A DNA stretch of 64,000 nt, taken from Gonapodya prolifera JEL478. Taxonomy: Eukaryota > Monoblepharomycota > Monoblepharidomycetes > Monoblepharidales > Gonapodyaceae. Of the stretch, positions 21,963-33,637 are shown one piece after another (position 1 is the stretch's first letter; each line of letters opens with the position of its first letter). Location: assembly GCA_001574975.1 (NCBI GenBank), contig KQ965879.1, positions 10,716 to 74,715 of the forward strand. The letters run 5' to 3'. The notes below the pieces were generated by a model, which was given only the letters and a program-made list of their open reading frames with translations, had not been told where the DNA came from and searched no databases. Position numbers and translations under genes: made by a program.

Positions 21963-24900
21963 TCACAATCTTGTAACCGAGTCTCCTGTCAGAACAACCG
22001 CGCCTTCGTTGTCTAACGCTTGCAGCGCCGTCGCGAATTCCCGGTCACTTATGGCCTTAAGAAAAGCACCCATTCACAATCACGCACTTAAACATTGCCA
22101 ACCGCTTTTTGGAACTCACCTCCGTGGACTGGCTTCTGAGCTTCTCCAGCAAATCCGACTTGCGAATGGTCGGCTTCGTCAGCCCCGCCAGCAAGTCTTT
22201 CAGCGCTCGCTTCTTCGCCTCTGCTTCGCGTCGCCCGCGGGCGCTGTGTCCGGTCACGACGAGGTCGAAATCAAGCTGGCCAGTCACGGGGTCGATAGCT
22301 GCGGATTGCATCGCGGCGAGAATGAGCCTAAAAATTACAACGGTCACATTAGAAATGTCTTCGGGTTCACAAGAAAGATGCATGCAATAGTACGTACCTG
22401 TGGGCCTCCCGCACATCCTCAACAGTGACCTCCTCAGAGAATCTAGCAGGGTTCAAATTACAGGTGGGAACAATCAGTACAAAGCGCATATCCAACTTCA
22501 AGTTGTCTGTGAATGACGCACCGCAGCCTCGCTCTCGCCTCCGAAAGACGAATCATACTCTCAAGCTGCCGCGTCGTTGCAGAAGGCGCCTTCTCCTCAC
22601 GAGGACGTCCGCGTCGGTTCAGCTGTCGCATCTCAACGTAGAGGGTAGCAAGCTCGTCTCCCGCTTCGACAGTCAGACGCGGTTGGATGTGGCTGCGTGC
22701 ATACGAGATGTATTTGGCAAGTTTGGCGACAGGCTTGACATCGAGTAAGCATCGTATAAAACGACAGAGCCTTGTGAGCCAAGGTACAGAGCAACATTGT
22801 GGATCGAGGTTCGGGGCTCACCAATATGTTTCGAGCCGCTTGCACCGGCCGATCCTCCAAATACAACCCCGTGATATGCGACGCCAACCTGCGATCATCC
22901 CACTCGTTGGCCTTGTCCAAGACGAGGTACAAAAGATCAAACCGCGACATGAGCGACGGCGGGAGATTGATGTTCTCCACAATGGAGAGTTTCTTCTCGT
23001 ACTGAGATCGGATGGGGTTCGCGCACGCGAGGACGGACGTACGGGCGTTGAGGGTGGTGATGATGCCGGCTTTCGCGATCGAGACCGTTTGTTGTTCCTG
23101 TAACATGATCGAAATATTGATGTATGTATTGAGGGACGTCAAGCAGACGATGCTCACCATTACTTCGTGCAGAACTGACCGAGTCGATTCGGACATCTAA
23201 ATACCACGCAGAATACCACACATAATAAAGCGGCGGTAAGCTAGAGTTCCTAACCTTGAAGGTAGCAAGATCCTTACCTTGTCGAACTCGTCAATGCAGC
23301 AAACTCCACCGTCGCTAAGAACAAGAGCACCACTGCACAAATTTCAGGGAGGAATCAATACTCTGCATTTTAAGGGTAAAAACCGCGATATGATCATACC
23401 TTTCGAGAACAAGCTGACCCGATTCGAGATCTTTGGTGACATATGCTGTCAAACCCACAGCAGACGAACCTTTGCCAGAGGTGTAAATTCCTCGAGGGGC
23501 GACTTCGTGCACGTACTGATATACACCAAGTCAGTAATATTTAATTGCTGTTCCTTAGAGCGCCGATTTGGGCACTTACGCGAAGGAGCTGAGATTTACT
23601 GACACCGGGATCGCCGACAATAAGGATGTTGATGTCGCCCCTATGCAACATATTGAGAAACAGTTTCAAGCGCCTTTCGTGTCAATCATCCATACCTGAT
23701 ACGAGGACCACCAGCCATTCCTCCTGGGAACTTGTTCACAGCTCCGACAAGTTGGAGAAGAACACCCTTCTTGACGTCTTCCATTCCAAAGATACTCGGA
23801 GCTGTAAGGACAGAAATCAATATGACCGCACACGATGAGCAAGCACACAAAATTACGTACCGATAGATTGCGACAACACTTCATAGACGTCGTCTCTCGC
23901 GGCAAGTGCCCGCATTTCCGCTTCCTCTTCCGGCTCCAATGCCTTTATATCATCTCCCTCATCCCTGCAATACAATCAACTCAGATGCAGGATCACAGCG
24001 CCACCTTGCGGGGATACACACATCGTGGGAGGCTCGTACTCGTTCTCGGCGAGGAGATCCTTGTCCACTGCGATTCGGGTCTTGCTCGTTCGCTTGACGT
24101 GAACAACGTCGAGATAAGTCTTGAAGATGGCCTTGACGGTGCGTTGGCGGGGGTTAATTCGGACTGGGATAGCACGGAAGATGCCCGTGACTTCGAGTCT
24201 GCAAAAAGGAGACATTTAGACACCTTGGCACGAAAACCAGACGTTTTCGAGACAATCACCTGTCACCGGCCTTTCCAGTGTCCACAAGTTCGTCGTAAAG
24301 ACAAAGAGTGACGGTGTGTGGTGTTTGACCGTCGGGAACCTCGTCTTCGGGGACAAATGTTAATCGTTGGGAGACACACTGTCACTATCTCGGGTAAGAA
24401 CCAACCTGGCGTCTCCTGCAGTCGCCAATTCTGCTTGTCCGCAAACGTACACCTGTTGTGTACCAGCTTGAGACTCTGCTTCTGCGCGCATCCTTGGTAT
24501 GGGCACACGTTGGGTTCTTCGATCTTGCCACGGTTGACTTGAACTTCAACGGTGGTGTCACAGTTGGTGCACTGGAAAAAGGCGGTCTTCATGTCGGGGA
24601 GGATGGACGAGGCGCGGGTAAGGAGCCCCTTGACTGTAACGAGTTGGTCGATATCTGGGTGGAGGCCCAACGGAGTAAGACCGTAGCGTTTAGCACAAAG
24701 ATGCAAATGTTTGGTGCACTAACCGGCTGGGTTCAGTTCTCGCATGTTGACACTCCGGCCCAAATTGAATGGTCGGACCTACAAACCCGGTAAGACGGGC
24801 CGCAAAGCATTCGCAGGACACGTCACTTTTACCGTTAGCTTTATGTTTTCGTTCTCTCCAAACATGTCCGTGAAGATTTCCCCCAACGCCCAGTCCATAA

Positions 24901-25665
24901 TGGAGATGATCTCCTGCGGGAATCGAAGGAGCTGGTGGTAGAGTTTGCGGGTGCGACGGAAGGCTTTAAGGTTCATGCAGTCAAGATTTAGGTTGTACTG
25001 TTCTTTTTCTTTGAGCTGGGCGAAAAGATCACGTGAAGACAATGTTTTTGGCACGCCAACTGAACAACACACCTTTCCCAACAAGATAGGGTAAAAAGGA
25101 CGCGCGAGAGCGGCGGCACCCATAACTTCATCGTCTAGGTCTTGTCGATCCCCGAGAGTAAAGTTTTGGATGAAATCCTTGAAAGCAGAAGCAGCTTCTT
25201 GCAGGTTGACTGTTGTTCCCCAAATGAGCCGTGTGGGAGCAGAAGGATCGCTCGAAGCGGGAGAGTTGTCTGTCAAAGGCACCCCTGGAATACCGCCTGC
25301 ACGAGCTGGACGGTCTGCCGCGCTCTCAACTCCGTCAACACCGGTGCTGCTGCTAGATTGAAGAAGCCTTTGGCGGAAAGGGATGTCCGTCCCCAAGTCT
25401 CCTCGACCCATAGGTGTGCGATTGACGCGAGGCGATTCGTGAAGAGAGCTGGAAACCATCTGAGCATCCGAGTTCCGGACTGGGATCAAGAAGTCCAATC
25501 AGAACCGAAGTTGAGAAACACCATCCCATCACAGAGAGACTCACCGGCAGCAGCTGCCGGAGTTCCTGCCGGAGAAGATATGAAGGCGAGAGGGGAATCA
25601 CTCTGGCCATTGAAGGGATTTCTGCGACCCCGCGGTGTTGACCTGTCGAATGGAATACTGGCCAT
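21963..25665 (-). CDS. MCM4: Mini-chromosome maintenance protein 4 (MCM4)
   Basis: Subunit of the Mcm2-7 replicative helicase. The gene has many short introns. The N-terminus has the Ser/Pro-rich tail typical of MCM4 ([20 protein letters not shown], then SPLAFISSP). Conserved blocks follow: [40 protein letters not shown]; a zinc motif CTNCDTT...VCPYQGC (about 24510-24580); [20 protein letters not shown]; Walker [12 protein letters not shown] (about 23586-23615); Walker B end CIDEFDK (about 23278-23300); and the arginine-finger block [20 protein letters not shown] (about 22900-22950). The C-terminal winged helix is at about 21963-22160, ending LTGDSVTRL. The start ATG at 25663-25665 is followed by a continuous exon to a GTGAGT donor. 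COA3 is transcribed divergently 471 bp away. Confidence 0.93.
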
Positions 25666-26136
25666 CAGACGTGATTCGAGGGAAACGGGGAGCCACGCGG
25701 AGGCAGCTCAATCAAATTGGATCGGTTTGGGGATTTCTCACATTTTTGGTGAGGTGCTGCGGCGGAATCGCAGGAATCAATCCACAATGTGTGGAATGTT
25801 TGGAAGGGAAACCGAACCAAAAGCCAGCATTTCATTACTGTTGGAACAAGTGCCACCAAACCATTTCAAAATCCTCCTAACAACTTAAGTGGCATATGTT
25901 TACTCTCAGAGAGCAGCTGCCGATACTACTTCATTCCCAGAATATCACCAACCTTTCTCAAGTTTACACAAAGCCACCCTGGAATAGCCAATGATGTTTT
26001 ACTCACTTCAACTTATTTTGCTTTTTGTACTTGGTGGACAGTGCATACAAATGGACTTCTATCTTGCCACGTCTGACTCACGATGGTCCACCAAACTCCT
26101 GCACGGAACTCCCATCGGCACCTCACACTCACCCGT
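25666..26136. promoter_or_regulatory. Shared divergent promoter region of MCM4 and COA3
   Basis: MCM4 (minus) and COA3 (plus) start codons face away across 471 bp. In yeasts MCM genes carry MluI cell-cycle boxes (ACGCGT). I do not see a clear one here. Confidence 0.5.
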
Positions 26137-26740
26137 ATGTCCGACACGTCTTCTCCCGCAAAGCGCAAGCCGCTGACAACAGGCAACTTCTTCACAAACG
26201 AACGTCCGGCCGGGTCGGTTGCTGACCATCTCCAGGTGCGATCCTCGTGGTCCTGTTTCAGTCACGGAACAGTGATTGATATTTTTTTCCACTATGATAG
26301 CCTCTCCTTACACCAAAGGGCATGCCTCGAGCTTCTTTGCCTAACTTGAAGGCAGCATTCCCCAAACCTCCAACCGCACGCCCAGCGTCTGTAGCGGACG
26401 CTCTGTCGCAGGTAAAATTTGATCCGGAAGGGTGGACTGATGCCGCGAGGCGGGCGCAACTGGATAAAATCAGGGTTTATCGAACGAGGTGGGTGAATCA
26501 ACATAAGTGATACCGTCTTTCAGAGTTAAACCGCCACGTTTCCTGCTAGAAACATTATCACTGGCGCACTCATCTCAGTTTTTACTGCTGGAGTGTACTG
26601 GTACACGATTTCGGCCACAAGACAAGAAGTAAGCTGTATTTTGCGACGTCTGCCAAATTTGAACTTCTCCAATCGCCACAACCCTTTGCGAACAGGACTT
26701 GGATAAACTGCCACTTCCGGAAGTGAAAAAGAATGAATGA
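26137..26740 (+). CDS. COA3: Cytochrome c oxidase assembly factor 3 (Coa3)-like
   Basis: Coa3 is a single-pass inner-membrane protein that stabilises newly made Cox1 with Cox14. Exons: 26137-26235, 26319-26488, 26550-26628 and 26696-26740. The conserved part is DKIRVYRTRNIITGALISVF then TAGVYWYTISATRQEDLDKL, a basic motif, one membrane span with a Tyr-rich end, and an acidic tail, the usual CCDC56/Coa3 layout. Introns 2 and 3 are clean GT-AG. The first exon (MSDTSSPAKRKPLTTGNFFT) joins in phase through an AAG acceptor. Alternatively translation could begin at the ATG at 26322. It is the only clear plus-strand gene between 16.6 and 52 kb. Its end is convergent with the next gene, 214 bp away. 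Confidence 0.75.
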
Positions 26741-26954
26741 AGCCCGGCTTCGCACATTCCAACTGTCCGAACAGCTTGTATTTGGTACGATTGGTCATAG
26801 AAGGTGGCTTAATATACCCTCAACACGAATTCTGCGTCATCCCACGCTGCGACAAGTCCAAAAATTGTCCTCGGGGTGGCAGACATCAGATTCATGATTC
26901 CGAAATACGCATATGACACATCTCCACGTTCAAGAGACTGAGGACCGAGCTCCA

Positions 26955-27728
26955 TCAATCCGACAAATCGTCTTGCGTCAGCTGGTCAAACTGGAACAAA
27001 AATCAATGTAAACGATAAACTCTGTGTCGAAATCATAGAAGTCAGAGCTCACCTGGGCCTTGAGCTCCTCAATTCTCAATCCTATCCGCCGCTTCACTTC
27101 GTTCTTGCCGCCTTCCGACGATACTCGTTCCAGCAGGGAGTCAAACCGAGCAAGGACTGCGTCCACAGCCTGACAGCGAGTGAAGATATGCGTGGTAAGG
27201 TTTACATGAACGCCATATGAGGATCGACCGCATCCACATAATGCTCACCTCATGTGCTGTTTTCTTTTCTTCGTTGTAGTAGACGGTGCCCTTCGATTCC
27301 AGGGCATAATCCAGCTGATAAACCGGCGAGATGTCGACGCGGATGCAGAAGCGATAGCCCAAAAGAAAGTGCGATATACCGTCAAAAGAGTTTCAAAATA
27401 AGAGCGCCTGTGAGAAATCGACGAGTGATGGCGTTTTTGCCAGGCCATTGAAGGCATCTTCTTGTACCTCGTCCTTTGCGGTTGCATAAAGGTCCGTTAT
27501 GGCCTCAATTTCTGCATCGACGTCAACACTCTCGTCTTTCCCAGAGCTGGAAGACAGTTGCCTTTCCGAGAATCTCCTGGGCAGGTCTCCGATTGTCAAT
27601 CTTCGACTGGATTGTAAGGTTGCCAAGGAGCCAAAATTTGAAAGCCCGCGAGAGGGTGACACGGAGCCACGTTGAGTGAGGACACGGTTGGTGATGCGAG
27701 ACGCTCTAAGCAGGATCGGAGCTCGCAT
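26955..27728 (-). CDS. Small putative mitochondrial protein, family not recognised
   Basis: The N-terminus MRAPILLRASRITNRVLTQR lacks acidic residues and is Arg-rich, as in a mitochondrial presequence. The body has LDYALESKGTVYYNEEKKTA followed, after a phase-0 intron, by AVDAVLARFDSLLERVSSEG and VKRRIGLRIEELKAQ. A last exon encodes FDQLTQDDLSD. The C-terminal half is predicted to be helical, possibly coiled coil. The exon joint near 27290-27420 is unresolved: two frames overlap and more than one intron model is possible. An upstream in-frame TTG is not taken as the start because an ATG follows 12 bp later. I cannot assign a function. Confidence 0.55.
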
Positions 27729-27956
27729 CGCTTCGTTCAAAGTCGAAGTCGGGAGGATGCAAGTTAGTTGCCAGCGACCACAGACCCCGTCCTGATGGTT
27801 CTGAGAGTTCCACTTTCATTGACGACTATCAACATAAATGAATACCACTCGAGTGTGATACTCATGCGATAGATACGGCTTCTCACGCAAAACACATCCG
27901 ATGCGATACAAATACATGACTGTGCCTAACCAAGTCATGCTTCTCATATCAAACGT

Positions 27957-29324
27957 TCATGATCCAATAAGCGGTGTCGTCTCATTCACATCTATTGCCG
28001 AGTCTCCTGCTGGTAATCGGCGCTCGCTTCCTCCGGATCGTGTCCCGGCACTCTCCGCCGGCGCACCCCCGTCTTCCACTTCCTCTGCGAAGTGATGCTC
28101 CGGCACTCCACCATGTCCCTGATACGTGTACCACAATGCCAGACCGAGCAGGATGGACTGGAAGCTTGCGGAGACCACGTAGGACGCCCACGACGACGGG
28201 TTGGTCCCCGGCGTGCTTGCGATGAGGATCGCAACGGCAAGCCCACCAGGGGTTTGAATGCACAGGGAGGAAATGGAAAGGGCGGCAACGTACTGTGGGC
28301 GTCATCGAGATTCAGATTCAACATATCAGTACGCCGTGGTACGGGGACGTCGGTGCCCCCGAAAGAACATAAAGCACTCACTTTAGTCTTCCACGTCTCC
28401 CATATTTGCGGCAGCATTTGTAAACAGCTCAGGATCAAGCTGATCCCTCCCGCGAGAGCAGCGACTGCCGCCGGAGCCTCCGCAGCAGGTCCGCGGACTG
28501 CAAGGAGCGCAAACGTGACGACGATGGCGATGAAGACGTAGAGTATCTGCGTGAAGGTGACGAAAAGAGCCATGCTGTATGATGGGCTGTACTCGCGATG
28601 GGAGGGGGAAGTCGAGGATGGCAATATCTGAGGGGCGGGCGTTCGAGGATCATCGTATGAGCGACCGAAAAGGATCCAACGTCTCTTGACGGTTTCTTGT
28701 GGATTTTGGTGATGGCTGTCGTGCGAATGGTGCACATATCGCAGATCCACGGGAAAGTAAATCATGAAGAGGATGAATCTGAAACGAAAGGTCGTTCCAC
28801 ACCGCGAAGGGTTACGAAAAGGTTCACAGTACTGTTCCCGTTAACAGGGAATGGAATGCACTTACACGGTTTGAAAGCTCGCCCACTGTACTAGTACTTG
28901 GATGAGTGCAAGGGTGTTTTGGAGGCAGGTCTCGGGAGCCTTTGATTGCCGTGTTTTGAAGGTTGATGGGATACGAAAAGAACAAAAGCCTACAACAAAA
29001 AGCCTACAATACTCACCCATCCTTCCGTCACACAACACTTTACGACGGGTGACTGCAGCAAAAGCACATTCCACAAGGTTGACGTGGAAGCTATTCCGCC
29101 AAACAGGAAGAATATGGGGGCGAGACCCTCCGAAGATCGCAAGCGAATAATACGGAGATGCTGCAGCGTATACAGCGTCTCTTTGAAAGGAAAGGATGGG
29201 TGGAAATCCGCTCTTCGGCTCTTACCTGGGGGAGGAACGAAAGGAACGTCCCAACGGTAATGGTCAGCGATACGGCGATCTTGGTGGGAGAGATGGGCGA
29301 AACATCTGTTGCGAGGAGGGTCAT
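27957..29324 (-). CDS. PQ-loop repeat membrane protein
   Basis: PQ-loop proteins are seven-helix transporters or receptors, many of them lysosomal/vacuolar exporters of amino acids. The first exon reads MTLLATDVSPISPTKIAVSL and ends TVGTFLSFLPQ, the first PQ motif. The next gives SSEGLAPIFFLFGGIASTST. A later exon carries NTLALIQVLVQWASFQT. The large exon at about 28390-28765 has ILYVFIAIVVTFALLAV and the second PQ motif LSCLQMLPQIWETWKTK, joined by a clean intron to YVAALSISSLCIQTPGGLAV and SASFQSILLGLALWYTYQG. The tail is hydrophilic and ends TTPLIGS, an acidic-dileucine-like ending compatible with vacuolar sorting (inference). Substrate unknown. Confidence 0.8.
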
Positions 29325-29977
29325 AAACCGTCAGAGGCGATACGCCGGAGAAAATCGGAAAAATCGCTCAAGCGTGACGAATGAAGCGTTCTCAAAAAGC
29401 GATGGAGCCAACGCTCGCAAGGAGACAGGATCGCTACGTCCGGCGTTCTCAGCGTCACTATGCTTCACTTAGGACCCTCCCTGCGCTGTCGAGCGACCAG
29501 CTTCAACTGGATCAGCGTTGTACCCCGTCCCTGAAGCCCCGACCAAGGAACCCACATGCGTCGCACGTTCCCTCCGCCGCGCCCAAGACTCCGTCAGCAC
29601 TCCAGAGGTCCATGGGCTGGCAGCTTGGCGATCTAGAGGTAATAATGTGCCGATTAGCCGTGGTTCATCCGTCAACCGCTTATTTGGTGAGCTCCACCGG
29701 CCAACTATGATATTGCAAAAGAAAGCAAACGATGCAGCGATATGGATAAACAGGTATTCCCAGGTCCATCTCTCTTTTCGCACCAGCCGTCGCGACCGAC
29801 TCGATCATCTGAGCTCCAGTTTTCCGACACCAGAAATGAGAGCGGAGCGAGCTCCAGAAAGAGCGGCGACATGATACGTGATAAAGACAAAGGACGAAGC
29901 GTATTGCTGCAGAAAATTTACGCCATACATTGCGATTTATGTGGGGAACGTAGACGCTAACAGAGTTCCATTCGCAG
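29325..29977. other. No confident gene; possible small membrane protein on the minus strand
   Basis: Minus-strand stretches such as YASSFVFITYHVAALSGARS and EYLFIHIAASFAFFCNIIVG look like membrane spans in nearby frames. I found no splice model that joins them cleanly, and neither matches a family I know. Confidence 0.3.
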
Positions 29978-31397
29978 TTATTCCGCGGTGCTCTGTCCTG
30001 GTGACGTCGAAGTGCTCTCACGATTAAGCGCCCACTGGATAATTCGTTCAAACTCGTCAAAATATCCCCCGAGATGTCCCCTATCTAGCGGATCAGAGGC
30101 AGGTCCGTCGCGAAATCAATTAAGTTGGTCCCCGGCAGATGTTACGGCAACACTTTCAATCAGATAACGACGATGGGTACTCACCCTCCCAGATCTCTAA
30201 TTCACAGCCAGGTATCTGCTTTGATACGTACCGGGCCATTTCCGGTGTGCAGCCTAGGTCAAGTGCTCCGTGGTACATCTTCACTCGAGCGCGAACGGCT
30301 GAAGACAAAAGTCCGAGAGAAAACGAGCCAGAGGATACGCCATAGAAGTCCCCAACAGCCACTTCAAAGATCGTATCACACGGGGACTAATTTTTGTGTC
30401 AACATACCAGAAAGTTCGAATCCCCACTCTTGTCGAAACCACTGAAAGTCCAGCAACTGAGAGGAAGCGAGCTGACCACGAGAGTGAAGCTCAAGCTGGG
30501 TTCTGAGAAAGAGTATCTCCATGTCACGATCCCTGTCATGTGCATGTCTTCGTCAGGAAGTCATCAGGCGGAAGCTTCCGAAATACCCACGTCACGTAAC
30601 GCTCTCTGTCACGGGGGTGGTAATTTGCCCAGTCAGCCCTTCCGCTATTGACGGGGTCTTTGGGAAACTCCTTCTCTCCCATCTTGACTATTTGGGCCAC
30701 TCCCCACGGAATGTTGCGATTAAGGAAGGTGGCGAGCTTGAAGGTGGTGGACATTCCTTGGGTGCGATGCCAGATGCACAGAGTGTAGGAAAGGCATGTC
30801 AAGATTTTGCCGGAGAAAATGTACATACTCAGCTCACCCTGTGTTGCGTTTGGTGTCGAAGGTGGGCCTACGCAACTGACTATTGCCGCCCCCGTAATAC
30901 ATGACGACAGGTGATGCGCGACAGCCTACTAGCACAAAATCACAATCAAAGTGGCCTTTAGAGCGCGACGATCTCATCGCTGCAAGGCGACAGGCTCACC
31001 ATCGCCCAAGGGCCTCCACCGCTATACCCCACCAACGCGAATTTTCCAAGCCCCAGCGCATCCACGAGCTCTTCCACATCCTGAGCGTGCGAGAGTGGGG
31101 TGACTTCAGGGTTGGGCGACGAAAGACCAGTTCCGGGCCGTTCGAGGACCAACACACGGAGTTTCTGTGAATGAAACTCAACGGCGGACAGCACGAGGTC
31201 CTGGCAGCAGCGCGTACCATTTTCTCCACAACAGGTCTCCAATGAGACGGGAAAAAGAGTCGCGTGTGCGGTGACCCCGGTATCGAAATTACGACGCCTT
31301 CGATTTCCGAAGAAGGAACGAACGAGTACTCATTGTAGCCAAAAGAGCGACCGGATTTGAGTGTATGGATTGTCCCTGCGTGGATGGGATGGGACAT
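29978..31397 (-). CDS. Alpha/beta-hydrolase fold protein
   Basis: Probable serine hydrolase of unknown substrate. The N-terminal exon starts MSHPIHAGTIHTLKSGRSFG and gives GVVISIPGSPHTRLFF, an oxyanion-loop-like PGSP. The next exon has LVLERPGTGLSSPNP and the cap-entry helix AQDVEELVDALGLGKFALVG, with the nucleophile elbow GYSGGG. A middle exon (about 30560-30830) is a helical lid segment. The C-terminal part has KMYHGALDLGCTPEMARYVS, with the Asp, then IWED joined by a clean intron to RGHLGGYFDEFERIIQWALN, with the catalytic His. So Ser, Asp and His of the triad are all present in order. Some lid exons are not resolved. Confidence 0.75.
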
Positions 31398-31755
31398 CAG
31401 GCGACGAAACGATCACAGAACGTCCGAGCTGTGGTGGCAGCGCCCGCCACGAACAAGCGAACCTTGGCTGGATGGGAACTTCTCCGCTGCAAGTTCGGGG
31501 TAAACAGACTCGAGTGATGGTGCGCTGTGCCCGTTTCCCATCGCGGATGTCGAATTGGTTTGGAAGGCGGTCGAGTAACCAACCAAGAAGATTGCCCGTG
31601 GAAGTATATTGGGTAAACGGTAAAGGCAAGCGTTTCCAAGAAGAATAATTGAACCGAATTACAAACGACAACATAATTCAAATGATGAGTTTGCCCTGTC
31701 CCCGCAATTCTCGTTGTTGACAGGCAATGGTCCGCCAACCAATATCGTCCACTAG

Positions 31756-33276
31756 CTACTCCTTAGCGTCCACAATCAAGACACCCGCTTTCTTGCCCAA
31801 TTCCTGAAACTGCTCCACAAACCTAGATTTCAACAAGGCATACTTTTGCGGTACCATTTCGACGCCACTTGATCGACCACCTCGCCCCGATGAACCACTA
31901 TCAGGAAGAACACTGATGATATCCTTCAAGACAACTCGCGACGGCTGCTTGCAGGCCATCCGTGCGAGCAACTTGTCTGCAATTCTCAGGGCAAGCTCCT
32001 CTGAGGTTTTCTCGGCCGAGACGTCGTCAATGCATCCTGCAGGTCCGGCAGACCCTGCTTCTGCTTCCTCTGACGATGACTCCAACAGCTCGGAATCGAA
32101 ATGAACGGTGAAGCCGAGAATCGATGTTGATAGGTAGGAAGACTGCCGATCCAATCCAAAATGGCGCAAGTCTCCTTGGGTAGTGGGTCCCCTACAAGAT
32201 AGCACGAGGCCTCTATGTGAACGTGCAACATTGTGAGACAAGGAAGATAAAATGATGATAATTGGTTTGCAGGGGTAAAGGTCAGCACCGCCAAGTGTGA
32301 TCGTTCCAAACTCTGTTATGTTTGGGAACACCGAAAGTGCCGTAAAGAGAGGTTGTGGCCACTCGGAGATGCCGAAGCTACGTTTGAACATCACGACCTG
32401 CTCCTGACGTGACATCAGAAAGCAGGTGACACGTGATCTCTGCTCAGGGCAGAGGAGCTCCACCAAAACATCTCTGCATGAAAGGTCCGTGAAGCACAGT
32501 CCTTTGATTGTTGACACCCGAGGAAGAGATGCCAAAATGTCCGAAATACACGATCCAGCGACGTCAGGGGACCGAAGAGCCTCATCCTTATGTCAACAGA
32601 CAAGTTCACCACTGAGTCCCAGGTGGCAATCTGCGCAGAATAATGCACTACTTTGCCAATGTTGATGTAAACCGTCGAAAGACTCAGTGACGCGACGGTG
32701 GCCTGCCGATTTACGTAGTCTCTTAAAACCTGCAGCCCTATTCCAGAACTTTTTGTCATTCCACAGTGCTGAATTTATTTTCACGGCAACGACGTTAAAC
32801 GAGACTCTTCGTCCACCGAGTGTATGGGGTCGTGCAGAACTTCCGAGGAGTTTCAACCGTAATCGATTCTCAATTGAAAATATTTCTCTGGTCTGATTTG
32901 AAAACCCGTATGGCACGTGCTCACTTTGTGACATCGTCACTTGCGCCGAACACGCAGCCCACGCTCCGTGGCTGTCGTGTGTGTGAGCGTAAAAGTGGGA
33001 CAAGAAACGTCCGAATCCATCAGCGTTCTCCTTGTTCCGTGCCGGATCGAACTTCGCCTCCCAATGCACATTGTGTGGTCTCGCAACAATCGTGCAATGC
33101 ACGCCGATTTCTCCTTCGGCGTCCCACAGAAACGCACCCCAGATGTGGGCTCGGACGGTGCGGGAGAGCCGAGGGAGGACGTTGTAGTGGGTTCTCGGGG
33201 TCGAAAAGCGGCATATCCGATGCCACAGCTCTGCCGGAAGAGTGTCGAGCGAGAAGCTGCGTGATTGTGGTGGCAT
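31756..33276 (-). CDS. F-box protein, leucine-rich
   Basis: F-box proteins are substrate adaptors of SCF ubiquitin ligases. The start is MPPQSRSFSLDTLPAELWHR, and LDTLPAELWHRICRFSTPRT is an F-box-like N-terminus (LP.E....I). The rest has Leu/Ile-spaced segments such as FPNITEFGTITLGGADLYPC and ends VEQFQELGKKAGVLIVDAKE, consistent with irregular leucine-rich repeats. One or more introns lie around 32540-32620, where the frame changes. Some annotations might start at an upstream TTG in frame. I use the first ATG. The following minus-strand gene is of the same general type. Confidence 0.6.
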
Positions 33277-33637
33277 GGTGATTCTTTCCGGTTCCAATCC
33301 GTCGACACCACGATTTCACGTCGCTTTGACATAGCCGGGTTGATTCCTGCAGTGGTGACACCGATGATGTAGTAAATTTTATTGCGAACCAGCAACATCG
33401 GAAGGAAACGGAGAGGACGTTGATGAAATGGACTCGGTGAAATTTACCCCTCCACCTCACAGTTCCGCCCAACTTATGGCACTCTCTTGGGCTTGAGGCG
33501 GAAGGTACCTAAATTGCTGATAACTCCAGAAGGTAAAGCGTTGTCGAGAGCGAAGCTATCGCGATGATGATTGCCTTTTTCGGTGGAGACACATAGAATC
33601 ACAATTTGAGAATGTATTTCACATTATTGTTACATTA